From: Gambelia wislizenii
Lineage: Eukaryota > Chordata > Lepidosauria > Squamata > Crotaphytidae
Assembly (NCBI GenBank): GCA_030847615.1
Contig: JAUMIR010000001.1
Span: 165,761,001 to 165,825,000 of the forward strand
DNA: 64,000 bases
Direction of reading: 5' to 3'
The position numbers and the translations under genes are program-made. The notes beneath the pieces were generated by a model. It saw only the letters and a program-made list of their open reading frames with translations, had not been told where the DNA came from and made no database searches. The first letter of the stretch is position 1; each line of letters opens with the position of its first letter. Below, in pieces: positions 45,230 through 56,332 of the stretch.

Positions 45230-46080
45230 ACTTCTAGAGGTGTAGCTATTGGGGGGGGGGCATTGCTATCCAAATAAGAATTCTGCCTCCCAAATGAAAT
45301 TTTCCTTCAGTCCCCAAATTTCTAGCATTGGAGAAAGTGATACATTGAAAACCATTAACACCTAAAGCCCCTTGGTACCTTTGTCTGCCTTTTCTTTGCA
45401 TGCTTAAACTGTATTTCTAAATGCAACACCTAAAACCCCTTGGTACCTTTGTCTGCCCTTTTCTTTGGATGCTTAAACTGTATTTCTAAATGCTTGAAGT
45501 TTTAAGTTACTGTAGTGCTAGAAATTATGAAGCAAACTTTCATTGGGAGCAGAAATCTTATGGTGAGAGTAATGTCCTCATTCCCAGTCACCTGTTCAAA
45601 GAGCCTGCTTTTGGACAAAAGCCATATGTGAGCCTCAGGTTCAGGGAGAAGGATGCACGTTCCCTCTGTTCCAAGCCTCAGGGGCAGAAGCCACCCAAAA
45701 TCCCTCCCCACAGGGACCAACAGGCTGCACAACAGACTTCACTTGAACACTTGAAAACCACAGACCCCCCCCCACATGTCCCTTTCTCCAGCAGAGACCA
45801 GTCAACCAGAGAGATTTGCTTTTTGAGAATTTCTATATCTTAAGCCTTAGAGTTCTAAACTACTGCCAACCATGTGGAGGATTTATCCTGGCCTCTGTGT
45901 GCCTGCACACCCACATACACACCTTAGAAGCCAAGATATTCCCCCTTTTCCCCCTGCGAAAATCAGCTAAGTCATGGCTCTCAGCCTGGAACCCCCAAAC
46001 TAGCTTCTCCTCTAAGGGAACCCTTAGTGTCTCGCTCAAGGGTGCCCCCTAGAGGCCAAAATGCTGCCACCACCCCCTGA
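45230..46080 (+). repeat. Dispersed repeat R, copy 2
   Basis: It matches 13930-14107 and 14637-14780 but lacks the BovB insertion. It contains a tandem duplication of about 68 bases (about 45363-45428 and 45429-45495) sharing CCTTGGTACCTTTGTCTGCC and GCTTAAACTGTATTTCTAAA. A 117-codon frame at 45490-45843 has no recognisable domain and is not called a gene. Confidence 0.55.
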
Positions 46081-46189
46081 TCCTAAAATGATATTGAAAA
46101 TGTGATTACAGAGGGATAATCACATTTAGATTAAGCTTTCTAGCGTTAAATGAGGTTTACCAACTAACCCCTCTCTTCTGTCCCCCAGG

Positions 46190-47110
46190 GAGAGAAAGAA
46201 ATTTTGTTGTGCAGTCCAGAATGATAGATGTGTGTGATAGCCTTGTTTTATATAGAAATCAAAGTTTTTATTATTTAATTGTTCAAGCGACTAAGTAGTT
46301 AGCAGAAAGAATATCATGGAGAAAACAGCATTTCTCTCCAGGTCCAAAGCTTAAGAGTTACATAGAATATCATAACATAAAGACTACATTCAATCAGGTT
46401 AAAATAAATCATATAAGCTAACGCAACTAGCTGAAATACATTCTCCTAAGCTAAGAAAAGTTTCACTCACATTAGAAGATTCATCAACATCAGTCTGTGT
46501 CCCAATTGGGATGGCTAGAGCCAGGCTTATCAAAGCTGGCCTAGCTTGAGTCTCTGATGATGGAATCTCAGAGTAAGGACTTTATCAAACGGTTGAAAAA
46601 GCCCACGAGGAGGTTGGGAGAACAGGGCTATCACACTTACACAGCCCCATTTCAGACGATGCAGTCCTCCTTCGTCCTCCTCCTGACCTCCTCCTGACTT
46701 TCCCCCGTGCTGCTCACACCGCTTTTTACTGAGGGAGGTTTTCTGTCAATAAAAAGAGGCTCCAGCAGCATGGGGAAGGTTGGGAGGAGGTCAGGAGGAG
46801 GACGGAGGAGGACTGCGTCATCTGAAATGGGGCTGTGTAATCACCACAGTTCCGTTCTTCTCCCGACCTCCTCGTGGTTTTTTTCAACTGTTTGAAAAAA
46901 TCTTAAGTTGTGAGGTCAGCTTCATCTCAGACGCCTGATACCACGTGTCTCCTATCAAAGACTGCAGCTTCTCAAAATTCCACTATGCAAATCTTCATTG
47001 CCCAATCTGATTGGTTCTCCAGTCATGTGATGTGATGTAATGCTTTGCAAATGAAGACCCACACAGTCACCTTCAGAGCCTCTGTGTTACCTTTGTCTGC
47101 TGACCAGGGA
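46190..47110 (-). mobile_element. Possible LTR (minus), interrupted by a foldback
   Basis: The right part has promoter-like motifs on either strand: octamer ATGCAAAT (about 46985), CCAAT pair CCAATCTGATTGG (about 47001) and an E-box CATGTG (about 47025). The left part has, on the minus strand, an AATAAA signal (about 46275). The foldback 46577-46903 splits it. Boundaries and target duplication were not found. Confidence 0.3.
46577..46903. mobile_element. Foldback element, TAA target duplication
   Basis: The left end GGACTTTATCAAACGGTTGA and inverted right end AGATTTTTTCAAACAGTTGA are flanked by TAA on both sides (46574-46576, 46904-46906). Arms rich in GGAGGAGGAC pair around TTTTTACTGAGGGAGGTTTT. 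The same subfamily as 18316-18627. Confidence 0.85.
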
Positions 47111-47500
47111 ATGGAAATTTATAGATGATGGGAAATGTAGTTCTGGCAGATGTATTCTGGCTCCATGATGGGAGTTGCAGTCACTCCATCATGACACCTG
47201 CTCTGGAGGCAGATTTGGTGGGAAAGAGAAAGAGGAGGAGGCCTCATGGCAAGAATTGGATGGAATCAAAGGGATTTGCTATGTGGAATTTAACAGTGAG
47301 GAAGTAACTATGGGATGGAAGAAAAGAACAGTGGTAAATGGGGAAACACGTAATTCATCTTGTTTACCTGTCCTTAGGCTTAGCTTCCAGTGTGTAGCTA
47401 TAACGTAACTGAATAATACATTTTAGGTGTTCAGCTATAATGTTTAACTTATGTGGCTTGATTGCAGCAATTTTAAAAACCTTTCACTATTGCACGATAC
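47111..47500. other. Unassigned
   Basis: No gene. Short hAT-like phrase near 47155-47190 (ATGATGGGAGTTGCAGTCAC). Confidence 0.4.
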
Positions 47501-47502
47501 TA

Positions 47503-47732
47503 CAGTTGTCCCTCCATATTCACTGATTTGGCATTCACGGATTTAAGTATTAATGGCTTGAAAATATTCTTTAAAAAATAATAATCCAAAAAGCAAACCT
47601 TTATTTTGCCATCTTAAATAATGGACACCATTTTGCTATGCCACTGCATATAATGGAACTTGAGTATTCACAGATTTGGGTACTCACGGAGGGTCCTGGA
47701 ACCAAACCTCAGTGAATGTGAAGGGACAACTG
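47503..47732. mobile_element. Tigger/pogo-like MITE, best preserved
   Basis: CAGTTGTCCCTCCATATTCA and inverted CAGTTGTCCCTTCACATTCA give 24-bp near-identical termini. The left flank is TA. The length is 230 and the interior is as in 44070-44303. Confidence 0.85.
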
Positions 47733-47883
47733 CACTTGCTGTTACTGAAAATTTTTTAAATTTTCTAAAGTTTTAGGAGAAAATTAATTGAAAGATTTGT
47801 GGATTAGTTATATTGTACTGTATGTACGATCTGGGCTATGGAAAAAAGATAAGGATGGATCAGATTAAAGATTTACTTACTCC

Positions 47884-48475
47884 AGGTCCCGTCTACATGA
47901 TTTAAATAATACATACGGCATGCGGAAGTTCACGCTTCGGTACAAATGGCCGTTCGGATGCACACAAATGCAAAAGAGGGGGGGCGGTTTTCCAACCTGA
48001 AATACACATACATGGCATTCGGGAGGGAAAGCGGATTGTGAAGAGAAATCCGTACGCCGTTCGGATGGCTGATGGGTCTGTAAGGTCCGTTCGCACACAT
48101 ACGAACAGGCAGGGTAATCTGATTGGCTGGCCAAGTAGAGTGGGCGGAGCTAGCACGGAGGGGAATTGGGAGCGGCCGCCATGTTGGTTTCCCGGCTAGC
48201 AAGCGTCTGGTGAGTCCGTGAATTTATATGTTTTTTATTTTTATTTTATATTGTAAATACGGAAAACCGACTGTCCGCAAACCAGGAACCTTTAAAAAAA
48301 AAAGCAGCGGGAGATTTAAAACTGCCGCTTGGCTTGCTCGCTCCAGCCAGCTTCGGGAAGAGGGAGTCATACGGAGTTTAGGGGGGTTAAAATTGTATAG
48401 CCGGTTCGTATGCATACGAAGGAGAGGCTGTTCGTATTTTTTGCCCCCCATACGGATTTTTTAATGATCTTATAG
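47884..48475 (+). mobile_element. MITE family 1, CpG-rich copy
   Basis: It shares the family core (ATCTGATTGGCTGG about 48118, GTGGGCGGAGCTAGC about 48140, GCGGCCGCCATGTTGG about 48172, CCCGGCTAGCAAG) with 15900, 36827 and 43182. The left end GGTCCCGTCTACATGAT fits the family; the right end is less clear, with CCA possibly duplicated at both flanks. CpGs are far denser than in the other copies. A perfect palindrome TTCGTATGCATACGAA is at 48405-48420. Confidence 0.75.
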
Positions 48476-48539
48476 CCACATAGCCAGAATCCTGTTTCCC
48501 ATAATGAGCAACCATGAGCAACCAGCAGGCCTACCCAGT

Positions 48540-48713
48540 TGATTTTAATCCATGAATTTTAAATTGGCATTTTAAGTTTATGGATGATTTTAATGTAATG
48601 TTTGTTTTAATCCTATGTGTTTTAACTTCTGTGTTTAAATGATTTTATGTTTATGTATTTTAACATAAAAAGGTGGGTAAGAAATAAATTTAACAACAAC
48701 AACAACAACAACA
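48540..48713 (+). repeat. LINE/SINE 3' tail with (AAC)n
   Basis: T-rich decayed 3' UTR-like sequence ending AAGGTGGGTAAGAAATAAAT and (AAC)n at 48692-48713. Confidence 0.5.
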
Positions 48714-49448
48714 GTTTGCCCCCAGAAAACCCACAAGGGCAATTCCTCACTCCTTTTGCCTTTGATCATGGGCTTCCTGTGGAAACCATCATAACTAGCT
48801 AAGCACTGATCTCTTATGAGGCAAGAGGAAGCTCTTGCATCAAGCAGTGGTACCTCATGCACTTTGCCATTGTGTTGCCTGCCACCATCTTTTATTACTA
48901 TCTTCCGTGGTCACATCCACTTCTTTTTGGCCAGCTGATGTTGGTCGGTGCCACCAGAGTTCTTTCCACATAGCTGATATTCCTGAACCTTCCTGACTAC
49001 TGTACTACTTTCTCTCTTTCTTAAAAGAAAAAAGGTTGAATTATCTCATCAACAATGTATACTGGAAATTGAAAAAGATTAAAAATGGGGTATCCAATCA
49101 GGAAACCTAGCATCAGAATGGAAATATTCACATGGTGTTCAGAGCCAGTGAGAGAACTTTTCCCAGGACAATCTGTTTCTGAACAGAAACCAGCCATACT
49201 TAAACAAAGGGATTTCAAAGGAAGAGTGCAAAATGAAATTGCTGAATCACAAACATAGTGATAAGTTTAGATTTATAATCTCTGCCCTGAATCAAGGTAC
49301 TGGATTTTTAAAAATTCTACTACAAGTGTTAATTAGCCTACTAGTGTTGGATATTTGTATGTATCACTGACACGGCTTTGTTGTTTAATGCTTTTTGCAT
49401 ACTTTTGGTTTAATATAATTGTCACAGATTGAGGTTTCATTGTGTGGA
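48714..49448. other. Unassigned
   Basis: No coding frame or recognised repeat. Confidence 0.4.
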
Positions 49449-49672
49449 CTAAATACCCTAAAGGCACCAGATCCCATCTGATCTTGGAAGCTAAGCAGGG
49501 TCAGCTCTGGTTAGCACTTGGATGGGAAACGACCAACAAATACCAGGTGCTGCAGGCTACATTTCAGAGGAAGGAACTGGCAGAAGCATCTCTGAGTATT
49601 CCTTGCCTAAGAAAACTACATGAAATTAATGGGGTCACCATAGGTCATCCAGCAACTTGAAGGCACGTACAC
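49449..49672 (+). mobile_element. 5S rRNA-derived SINE (plus)
   Basis: 49449-49558 follows vertebrate 5S rRNA: CATCTGATCTTGGAAGCTAA (box A), GCAGGGTCAGCTCTGGTTAG and CACTTGGATGGGAAACGACC (box C), then TACCAGGTGCTGCAGGCT. 49559-49672 is the SINE body and tail (TCAGAGGAAGGAACTGGCAG, GGTCACCATAGGTCAT, AACTTGAAGGCACG), shared with the tRNA SINEs and BovB. Confidence 0.92.
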
Positions 49673-50565
49673 ACCTACAATTTTCATTACATTTCTCTGA
49701 TACTCATTGCTTAGAATTCCCTCCCCTCCCCCACATGCACTTGCCAACTTAGGAGAACACTTTGTAGATCTGATGTGGACTCTAGTAAATGTGTTACCCT
49801 TTGTTGTTTTAGCTGCAACAGGCTAACATAATGATCCCTTTGGATTTTATGGTACTTTTTATCTTATATTTGCTGATACTTGCCGTGAGTGATGTTTAGC
49901 AGAATACAAGGCTATACACGAATATCAAGGCAAGATGTGACTCAGGCATGTGGAAGAGGATATAGCTTGCTAGTGCCCCCTTGACACAGCATTCTCCTTC
50001 TTTGGAATGGATTTTGAAACACCTAATAGGTATAACCTCTGCTTCTTCTCTAAAGCTACAATCCTACATGAGGGAAACAAGCACTCCACAGTGATGAAGG
50101 GAAGCTGCACCTGGCAGATTTCCCCACCCGCTTTAAAACAGGAAAATATGTGTTTACTTTATAACCACCAATTTTACCAGACCAGGGCAACACAAATTAT
50201 TGAAATTTATGTTCTTGACTTCAAAGCAATTTAGAAAAGGAATCTGCAATAGCAACTCACTGACAAGGAAGATTTGCTAAAGGAAAAAGAAGAAAGAAAA
50301 AGAGAACCTCAAACACAGTGTACATGTTTGTCCATAGAATCTACCTATAAGCAGAAAAAAAAGCATGGTGGCTCGGGTCATTGTTGTGTGTTCTCCAAAT
50401 GGAAGGACTCCTTCCAGTGGTAGCAAGTGGCTTTCCATGTCAGTGAAGCAGTGAATCCATGTCAGTGAAGCAGTGGTACATTTTCATACATTGATTTTAA
50501 TTCAGCAGAGCTATTGTTACAGAGAGTAAACTCTGTGTTATATCTTCTTAATCTTAATTGTATAT
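49673..50565. other. Unassigned
   Basis: No gene. It includes a short direct duplication near 50440-50470 (CCATGTCAGTGAAGCAGTG twice). Confidence 0.4.
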
Positions 50566-50568
50566 AAA

Positions 50569-51104
50569 GGGCTTGTCTATACTGAACAGAATAGTTCATG
50601 TTCTGGAGTACTCTGATCAGAGTATTCCAGCCCCAGGCACATGCCATTTTCTTCATTACCTGCCCTTCCGTTGCAGCAATGGAAGGGTGTCTGCACACTT
50701 GCAGGCCATGCATGAACTGGTGCTTCACTTACCTGCACCAGTTGCATCTTCCGAGGCCAGGAATGAAATGCCCGGCCGTGGTCACATGGCTGGGTGCCTC
50801 GCAGTGATCTCAGCAGATGTGATGCACACAACCCAGGCACCACACTGGATGCCTGTGCGGACACCCCCCCCCCCGTTGCAGTAATGGAAGTCACCATTTT
50901 CTCTGTAAGAACCTCAGCAAACAGTGGGTTTTTAAACCATGTGCCTGCTCCGTTTTAATGGGTATTTGCCCCAAATTCTCATGGGACTGCCTGGATGCCA
51001 TCTGGACAGTTCAGACTAGAAATAGGGCCAAAACTCTGCATCATCTGGACAGCTGGGCGCAGGAACAGGGGGAGGTCACTTTATTTGGCCCCATAGACAA
51101 GGCC
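50569..51104. mobile_element. Family 1-type MITE, AAA target duplication
   Basis: The left end GGGCTTGTCTATACTGAAC and inverted right end GGCCTTGTCTATGGGGCC are flanked by AAA (50566-50568, 51105-51107). The termini match family 1 but the interior differs (C-run at 50867-50878, GTTGCAGCAATGGAAGGG and GTTGCAGTAATGGAAG repeated). Probably a separate subfamily. Confidence 0.65.
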
Positions 51105-51107
51105 AAA

Positions 51108-51702
51108 GTCTCAGCTATCCTAAGATCAAGCAAACAACCACTCAATTTCTAGACAGACAGATCTGCTGCCCCCTTTTTTTGCTTTTATTGGATTTGCTTG
51201 TTTGTTCTGTCAGACAATCACAGAATGAGTTCACCAGGTCTCATTTTAACTTAGTTACAGAGATAAAATTCTTGATTTGGCTTTTTGCCTGGAGTTTCCT
51301 TATATGGCCTGGCTTGGTTGGCCACATTTCCTTATGTTAAAGATAGGGTTCCCATTTCTCTTTACTTTGGGAAGCCAGTTGCTTGGGCAGCATCACATGA
51401 TCTGGTACCTGTTTAATATAGTTCCTAATGGTTCTTCTTTGTTATCTATTATTTTGAGTTTATCTGGCTGAGTACCCAGGAAAAGATTTCAGGCCTGCAC
51501 ATTTAACTTTGATATTTCCCTGTTGCAGCACTTTTCTGACTTACAACTTTTAACAAATTTTAACTCTTACATTTCTAATGCAGAAAGTGAGGCGGCAAAA
51601 TTATTGTTATTACTGATGGAATTGTTATTGTTATTATTGACACAATCCCTATCATAGCATCTTTCCTTGTCATTGCAATGCTGTGGTGGAAAATTTTACA
51701 CC
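51108..51702. other. Unassigned
   Basis: No coding frame or recognised repeat. Confidence 0.4.
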
Positions 51703-52602
51703 TGGCAAAACTCTTAATGATACTGGAATAATGTTTGAATCTTAATTTGGCAAATTTAATTAGCTCAAATTGGCATGTGAGAAGTTGGATAACTGCAGGG
51801 ATCTTTTGACCAGTGTATACCAGTATTCACTGAATGGACTCAAGCCAGAATGTACAATTAAATGATCCTTATTGGAATTTAGTCTTAACAACATTCGTGC
51901 TAACACTTGCACTTCAAGCAGTCACAAAAGGCTATTGAAGAAAGTAGGAAGTATTTGGATAGAGGAATAGAGTGAGGGGACTGTAGGCTATACTGTACCG
52001 ATCTGAAGAGCAGAGATTTGTGTGGAAGCTGCAGCCCTGGCTACATGGTCTGACATGGAGACGAGAAGAAGATCTGTGCACCTGGTGATGCAGACTGACA
52101 GAGTGTCAGGAGGAAGGATATCTGTGCACACTTTGGTGGTGTTTTAAGGTGACATTTATATTTTATATTTCCTTGAAGGGATGGGATTTAGAGTAGAATA
52201 CAATGTCTCTCAGATACCCAGGATTGGACAAAGGATTCTCCAGATGTGTTAATGATCGTTGATGGGCAAAACATTTGGGACTGAATGGGCACAGGCAAAC
52301 TTCTATTGTGGTCGAAGGAAGAAGAGGAACAACCTATTTTGCAGTCACCGAGTGCTCAGCTATCCTAGATTGGATTAGTGGATGACTCACCTCCAGGTGT
52401 TTCCAGGAAGAACTCTGACCTTAGTATTATTTGTTTGGGGAATTTCAAAAGGCCCTTCCCTAGGTTATGCATGACTCCAGCCTTAGTATCTTGGGAGTCC
52501 CTGGTTTACTTGCCAACCATGTGGCAGGCCTTAGCCAGCCAAATTATTAAATATTGCCAATTATATGTTATTGAAAGGTGGGGACTGTCAAGGTAGGTAA
52601 CA
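51703..52602 (-). mobile_element. LTR of the four-copy family (minus)
   Basis: Its minus strand starts TGTTACCTACCTTGACAG and aligns along its length with 56601-57481: CCAAATTATTAAATATTGCC near the start, TATAAAATATAAATG (about 52160) as TATA region, and the 3' third with ATTTAATTGTACATTCTGGC. The end is near TTTTGCCA (51703). No target duplication is evident. Confidence 0.65.
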
Positions 52603-52683
52603 CTAAGTCCTCTCCAATATTCAATCTGTATGTGAATCAACTTTATAAAAATGTCTTAGATTGCTTAGATCCAGTGTTGTCTG

Positions 52684-53779
52684 TTGTGTGCTAGAAAAAT
52701 GCTAAGTTTAAAAGCTGAGCAAGATGTCAATATGAAATTTTTAGTAAAATTGAACAAAATACCAACAGAATCTTTTCAAATGCTTATTGAGACCTATGGG
52801 GAGGACATGTCTCATGCATGTGTGTTTGAGTGGCACAAAAGATTCAGAGAAGGACGTGAGAATGTGGAAGATGATGAACGCCCTGGAAGACCTTCCACTT
52901 CAAGAATCGAAGAAATTGTGGAAAAAATCAGCCAAATTGTTTGAGGAGACCTCCGACTCATTGTCCAAATGATAGATGAAGCTGTGAACATTGACAAAGA
53001 CACTGAGTGGAAAATTTTGCATGAGAATCTCAACATGAGAAAAGTTTGTGCCAAGATGGACCCTAGGGGTCTCACACCAGATCAAAAAAACTGCCTCAAG
53101 GAAATTTGTGCTAACATTCTGCAGCAATGTGAGGCAGACCCAAACCTTTTTTTAAAAAAATCATCACTTGTGATGAAACCTGGATCTTCCTGTATGATCC
53201 TGAGACAAAACAAGTCAATGCACCGGAAAACATCATCATCACCAAGAATGAAAAAAACACATCAAAGCAAGCCCACATTCAAAGCCATGCTCATTGGGGT
53301 TTTTTGTTTGTTTGTTTTTGTTATACGTCAAGGGCATAATTTGGGCAGAATGGGTTCCAGAAGGCAGAATAGTGAACCAGTATTATTATAAGGAAGTTTT
53401 GACAAAGCTGAGAGATAGAGTCAGGGAAAAAGAAAAGGCCAGAACAGTGGAAAAATGGTTACATTCTACATCAAGAGAATGCACCTGCTCACACAACACT
53501 TTCTGTGAAGCATTTTTTGGCCAATAAATGCATTACTACACTTGAACATTCTCCATATTTGCCAGATTTGGCACCATGCAACTTTTTTCTTTTCCCTAAG
53601 TGAAACTGCTGCTTAAACAAACACATTTTGAGTCCATTGATGCAGTAAAGAAGAAAACAGCAGATGTGTTGAAACAGCTGACAGAAACTGATCTGCTCCA
53701 TGCCTTCAACCAGTGGAAAACAAGACTGCATCAGTGTGTGAGTGTGAATGGGGAGTATATTGATGGGGACAAGCATTAG
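52684..53779 (+). pseudogene. mariner (Tc1/mariner) transposase pseudogene
   Basis: The N-terminal part (52684-52944) is open for 86 codons: the paired-type DNA-binding region with ETYGEDMSHACVFEWHKRF, REGRENVEDDERPGRPSTS. Further pieces in shifting frames are ILHENLNMRKVCAKMDPR, TCDETWIFLYDPET (first catalytic D at 53172), NAPAHT with the second catalytic residue as E instead of D (53474), and PDLAPCNFFLFP with N at the third position (53580) where D is expected. At least four frameshifts or stops. Terminal inverted repeats were not located. It is dead on both catalysis and frame. Confidence 0.9.
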
Positions 53780-55107
53780 AATTGTAATACATATAAAGAA
53801 AGATGGGTTATTGTATCAATCTCTTTATTTAATAGACAGACCTCATATGATCACTGAATGTGAAGAACACTAAACCCTTGAAAATTTTTGATGGGGCTAG
53901 GGCCTGATATACTGGCACTGATCTGCTGAACTAAAATATAACAGAAAAGTAAATTTGGAAGACCACACAATTCTTAGTGCACTGTAACACAATATATCTG
54001 ACATCTCAGCAAGGCCTCCCTGTTTGTCAGGATTTAGATGCTGAGTAGTGTTTTGATATAACATTCTTGTTTACCTGAGATTAAAAGTTGGTCCAAACTT
54101 ATAACCTACCAGGTCATTTTCCTGTAAATCCCCATTTGCAAATTTCTTGTCACATTTCCTGATTAAATCATTGGCAGTGCAAGAAATTACTGTTTACAAA
54201 TGCAAAGCAGCTCATTAGCTGCATCCATTTTCCCTCACTGACACTTTTGTATTACATTCTGAATGATGTTTTTGAGTCTATCTAGCAAACCCTTTAAAAA
54301 CTTCATATACAGCAAGACCTGCATTTGCTTCTCCCAGGTTTCAGAAACCCTATCTTTTTCACTAATTTTAAAACAAGCATTCCCCCCCCCACTAGCTTTA
54401 TGATATCCTTTTAAAAATGAACTTGTTGCTGTCTCCCATCTGGTGAGCATGGAAAGTGATGACTGTAATAGTTGTTTTCACACGTGATGCCAAATTTGGC
54501 TTCTGTATTTACATAATGTGACTTTGACTGACTCTTTTTTCTGCCTTGTATCCTCCAGCCCATAATAAATATTAATATCCAGACTCTGGATATAGAGGAC
54601 TTGTTTTTCATCTCCAATACAGAGAAGTGGACCACATCCCTGAAACATGAGGAAAGGAAGGGAATTCTTAAGAAGAAAAACCAAGGGAACAAAATGGAAG
54701 CATAGCTAGATCAGTTCGGTCTGCTATAAACCAGTACCGGTAAATATAAAGCAAAAAAATTAAAGTTTTCAAGATTGCAAAGGAAAAGTTGTGAAATATC
54801 TTTCTGCCTCAAACCAACAATAATACGTGCAACTCAGCTTTCAACAAAAAGACTCAATAATCCCTCAAAAGGACCCAGAATATGAGAACTGCATCAACAT
54901 GGCAGCATCTTAGACAATTAAAAAAAAAAATAGCAAAAAGGTAGGTTCCCCAAATGAGGAAAAAGATGATTTTGCATCTGAAATCATTCAAGCAATTCTG
55001 TCAAGAAAGTAGCCAACATTGTTATGGGCTCTCACAACAACTGGAGGAAGTGACAGATACCACAAGGCTCTACTAATGTCATAATGGAACTCAGTTTAAA
55101 ATGGCAC
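53780..55107. other. Unassigned, about 1.3 kb
   Basis: No coding region or recognised repeat. C-run near 54383-54392, short A-run near 54920. Confidence 0.35.
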
Positions 55108-55300
55108 GACATCATTACAGCACAGCCATCTGCACAAATCTCTCATTGTGAAAGGTAGTGGAGGAAGAAAAACAGACCACACATACTCTATTTTTGATGT
55201 CTTTCTTCGGAAAACAAGAAAAGTGTTTATAATTCTAGTCAGTTGTTTCAGGTTGCCGCTGTTTAAAACTGGTTCACTTGTACTCATTTAAGCCATTTTG
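55108..55300 (+). repeat. Direct repeat D, left copy
   Basis: It matches 56333-56493 in the same orientation with about 25-30% differences by eye (CTCATTGTGAAAGG, GTCAGTTGTTTCAGGTTG, TGTACTCATTTAAGC). The two copies flank the LINE fragment. Confidence 0.6.
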
Positions 55301-56325
55301 TTCTATTTACAGAACAAAATTTTAAGAACTATCCTGGGGGCTCTGAGGTCTTCTCCAATACAGTTCCTGAGGTTGGAGACAAGCTCCCAACCTTGGTTTG
55401 CAACCATTTGTTTATTTATATTTACCTTTTGGTTAAGATTGAAGGAGCTCCCTGAAAATCGGCTTGCTAAACTCTATTACAATGAACAAACGACCTCTGT
55501 CCCTTGAAGAGACAAAATACAGTTCCATAACATATCTCACTTTCTTAACAAATTTGGGTTTTCAGATATGTTCTTTTACCAAAAAGACAAAAGAAAGGGA
55601 AAGAAGGAATTCAAACTTCAGGTGCTTGACACCTGCTGCAAAATGGCCATGCTGCACTGGGTACTATCAAGATTGCACCATGGTAGAGTTTATTAAAACT
55701 CCCTCATGGCCCAGAGGACTATTTGATTAAAACCGACAAATATTGTCAAAGGAGGGAACTCACACTAGTCAGATTTTAGCTAATGCCATCAGCCGTAGAA
55801 GAGGGCAGATTTGCCAAAATCCCATATCAATTGCTTCTCTGCCATTGCGGCCAAACTGAAGTTAAAGGTTTTTCTAGTATTTATTTAGTTGTCCTTTATC
55901 ATCTGGAATTAGAATCAAGTATCTTTCAGCACCCTAACAAATCAAGGATTCCTGGACAGCAAGTCAAAAGATCAAATTCTTACTTTAGAACAAAAATCCT
56001 ACTATATTTGGAAGAGCCACAACCTCTCTTTTGGCCTTATCCAAGGCATGGACCTGCATCCTTGGTCAATCAACAAGAAGACAGAATAGAAAGGCCACAG
56101 AATCTGGTATGAAGTAAACCCAAATGAAACAGAATGAACTCTTTACTGTCATAATGACTGGTTCACATGGGACACCTTAAATGAAGAAGGTTTTAACACT
56201 AAAGGTTTTTAACGTGACACTTAATGTGATATTTTAACGTGATATTTATTTATTTTTATTATACCTATTCTTTTCTGTAATGACCAATGGTCATATACAA
56301 TAAATTATACTTACTGTTAAGCCAT
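55301..56325 (+). pseudogene. LINE C-terminal fragment (clade unassigned)
   Basis: The plus-strand pieces ILRTILGALRSSPIQFLRLE and FTFWLRLKELPENRLAKLY (55310-55490), then in another frame MPSAVEEGRFAKIPYQLLLC (about 55785-55845) resemble the post-RT region of a lizard LINE in which a CPCG...HVLLHC motif follows PSA.LEGRF..IPY. Here the second half of the motif is decayed. A 3' UTR with TAATGACCAATGGTCATATA and CAATAAATTATAC ends near 56325. No RT remains. Confidence 0.6.
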
Positions 56326-56332
56326 AATAACA

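Noticed and set aside
45490..45843. 117-codon frame as a host exon
   Set aside because: It lies within dispersed repeat R, has no recognisable domain and no splice context; the other R copy does not keep the frame.
49449..49558. 5S rRNA gene
   Set aside because: The 5S part is degenerate and runs into a SINE tail shared with BovB; it is a retroposed SINE.
50558..50897. Overlapping 106-108-codon frames on both strands
   Set aside because: They fall inside the MITE-like element at 50569-51104, with no recognised domain.
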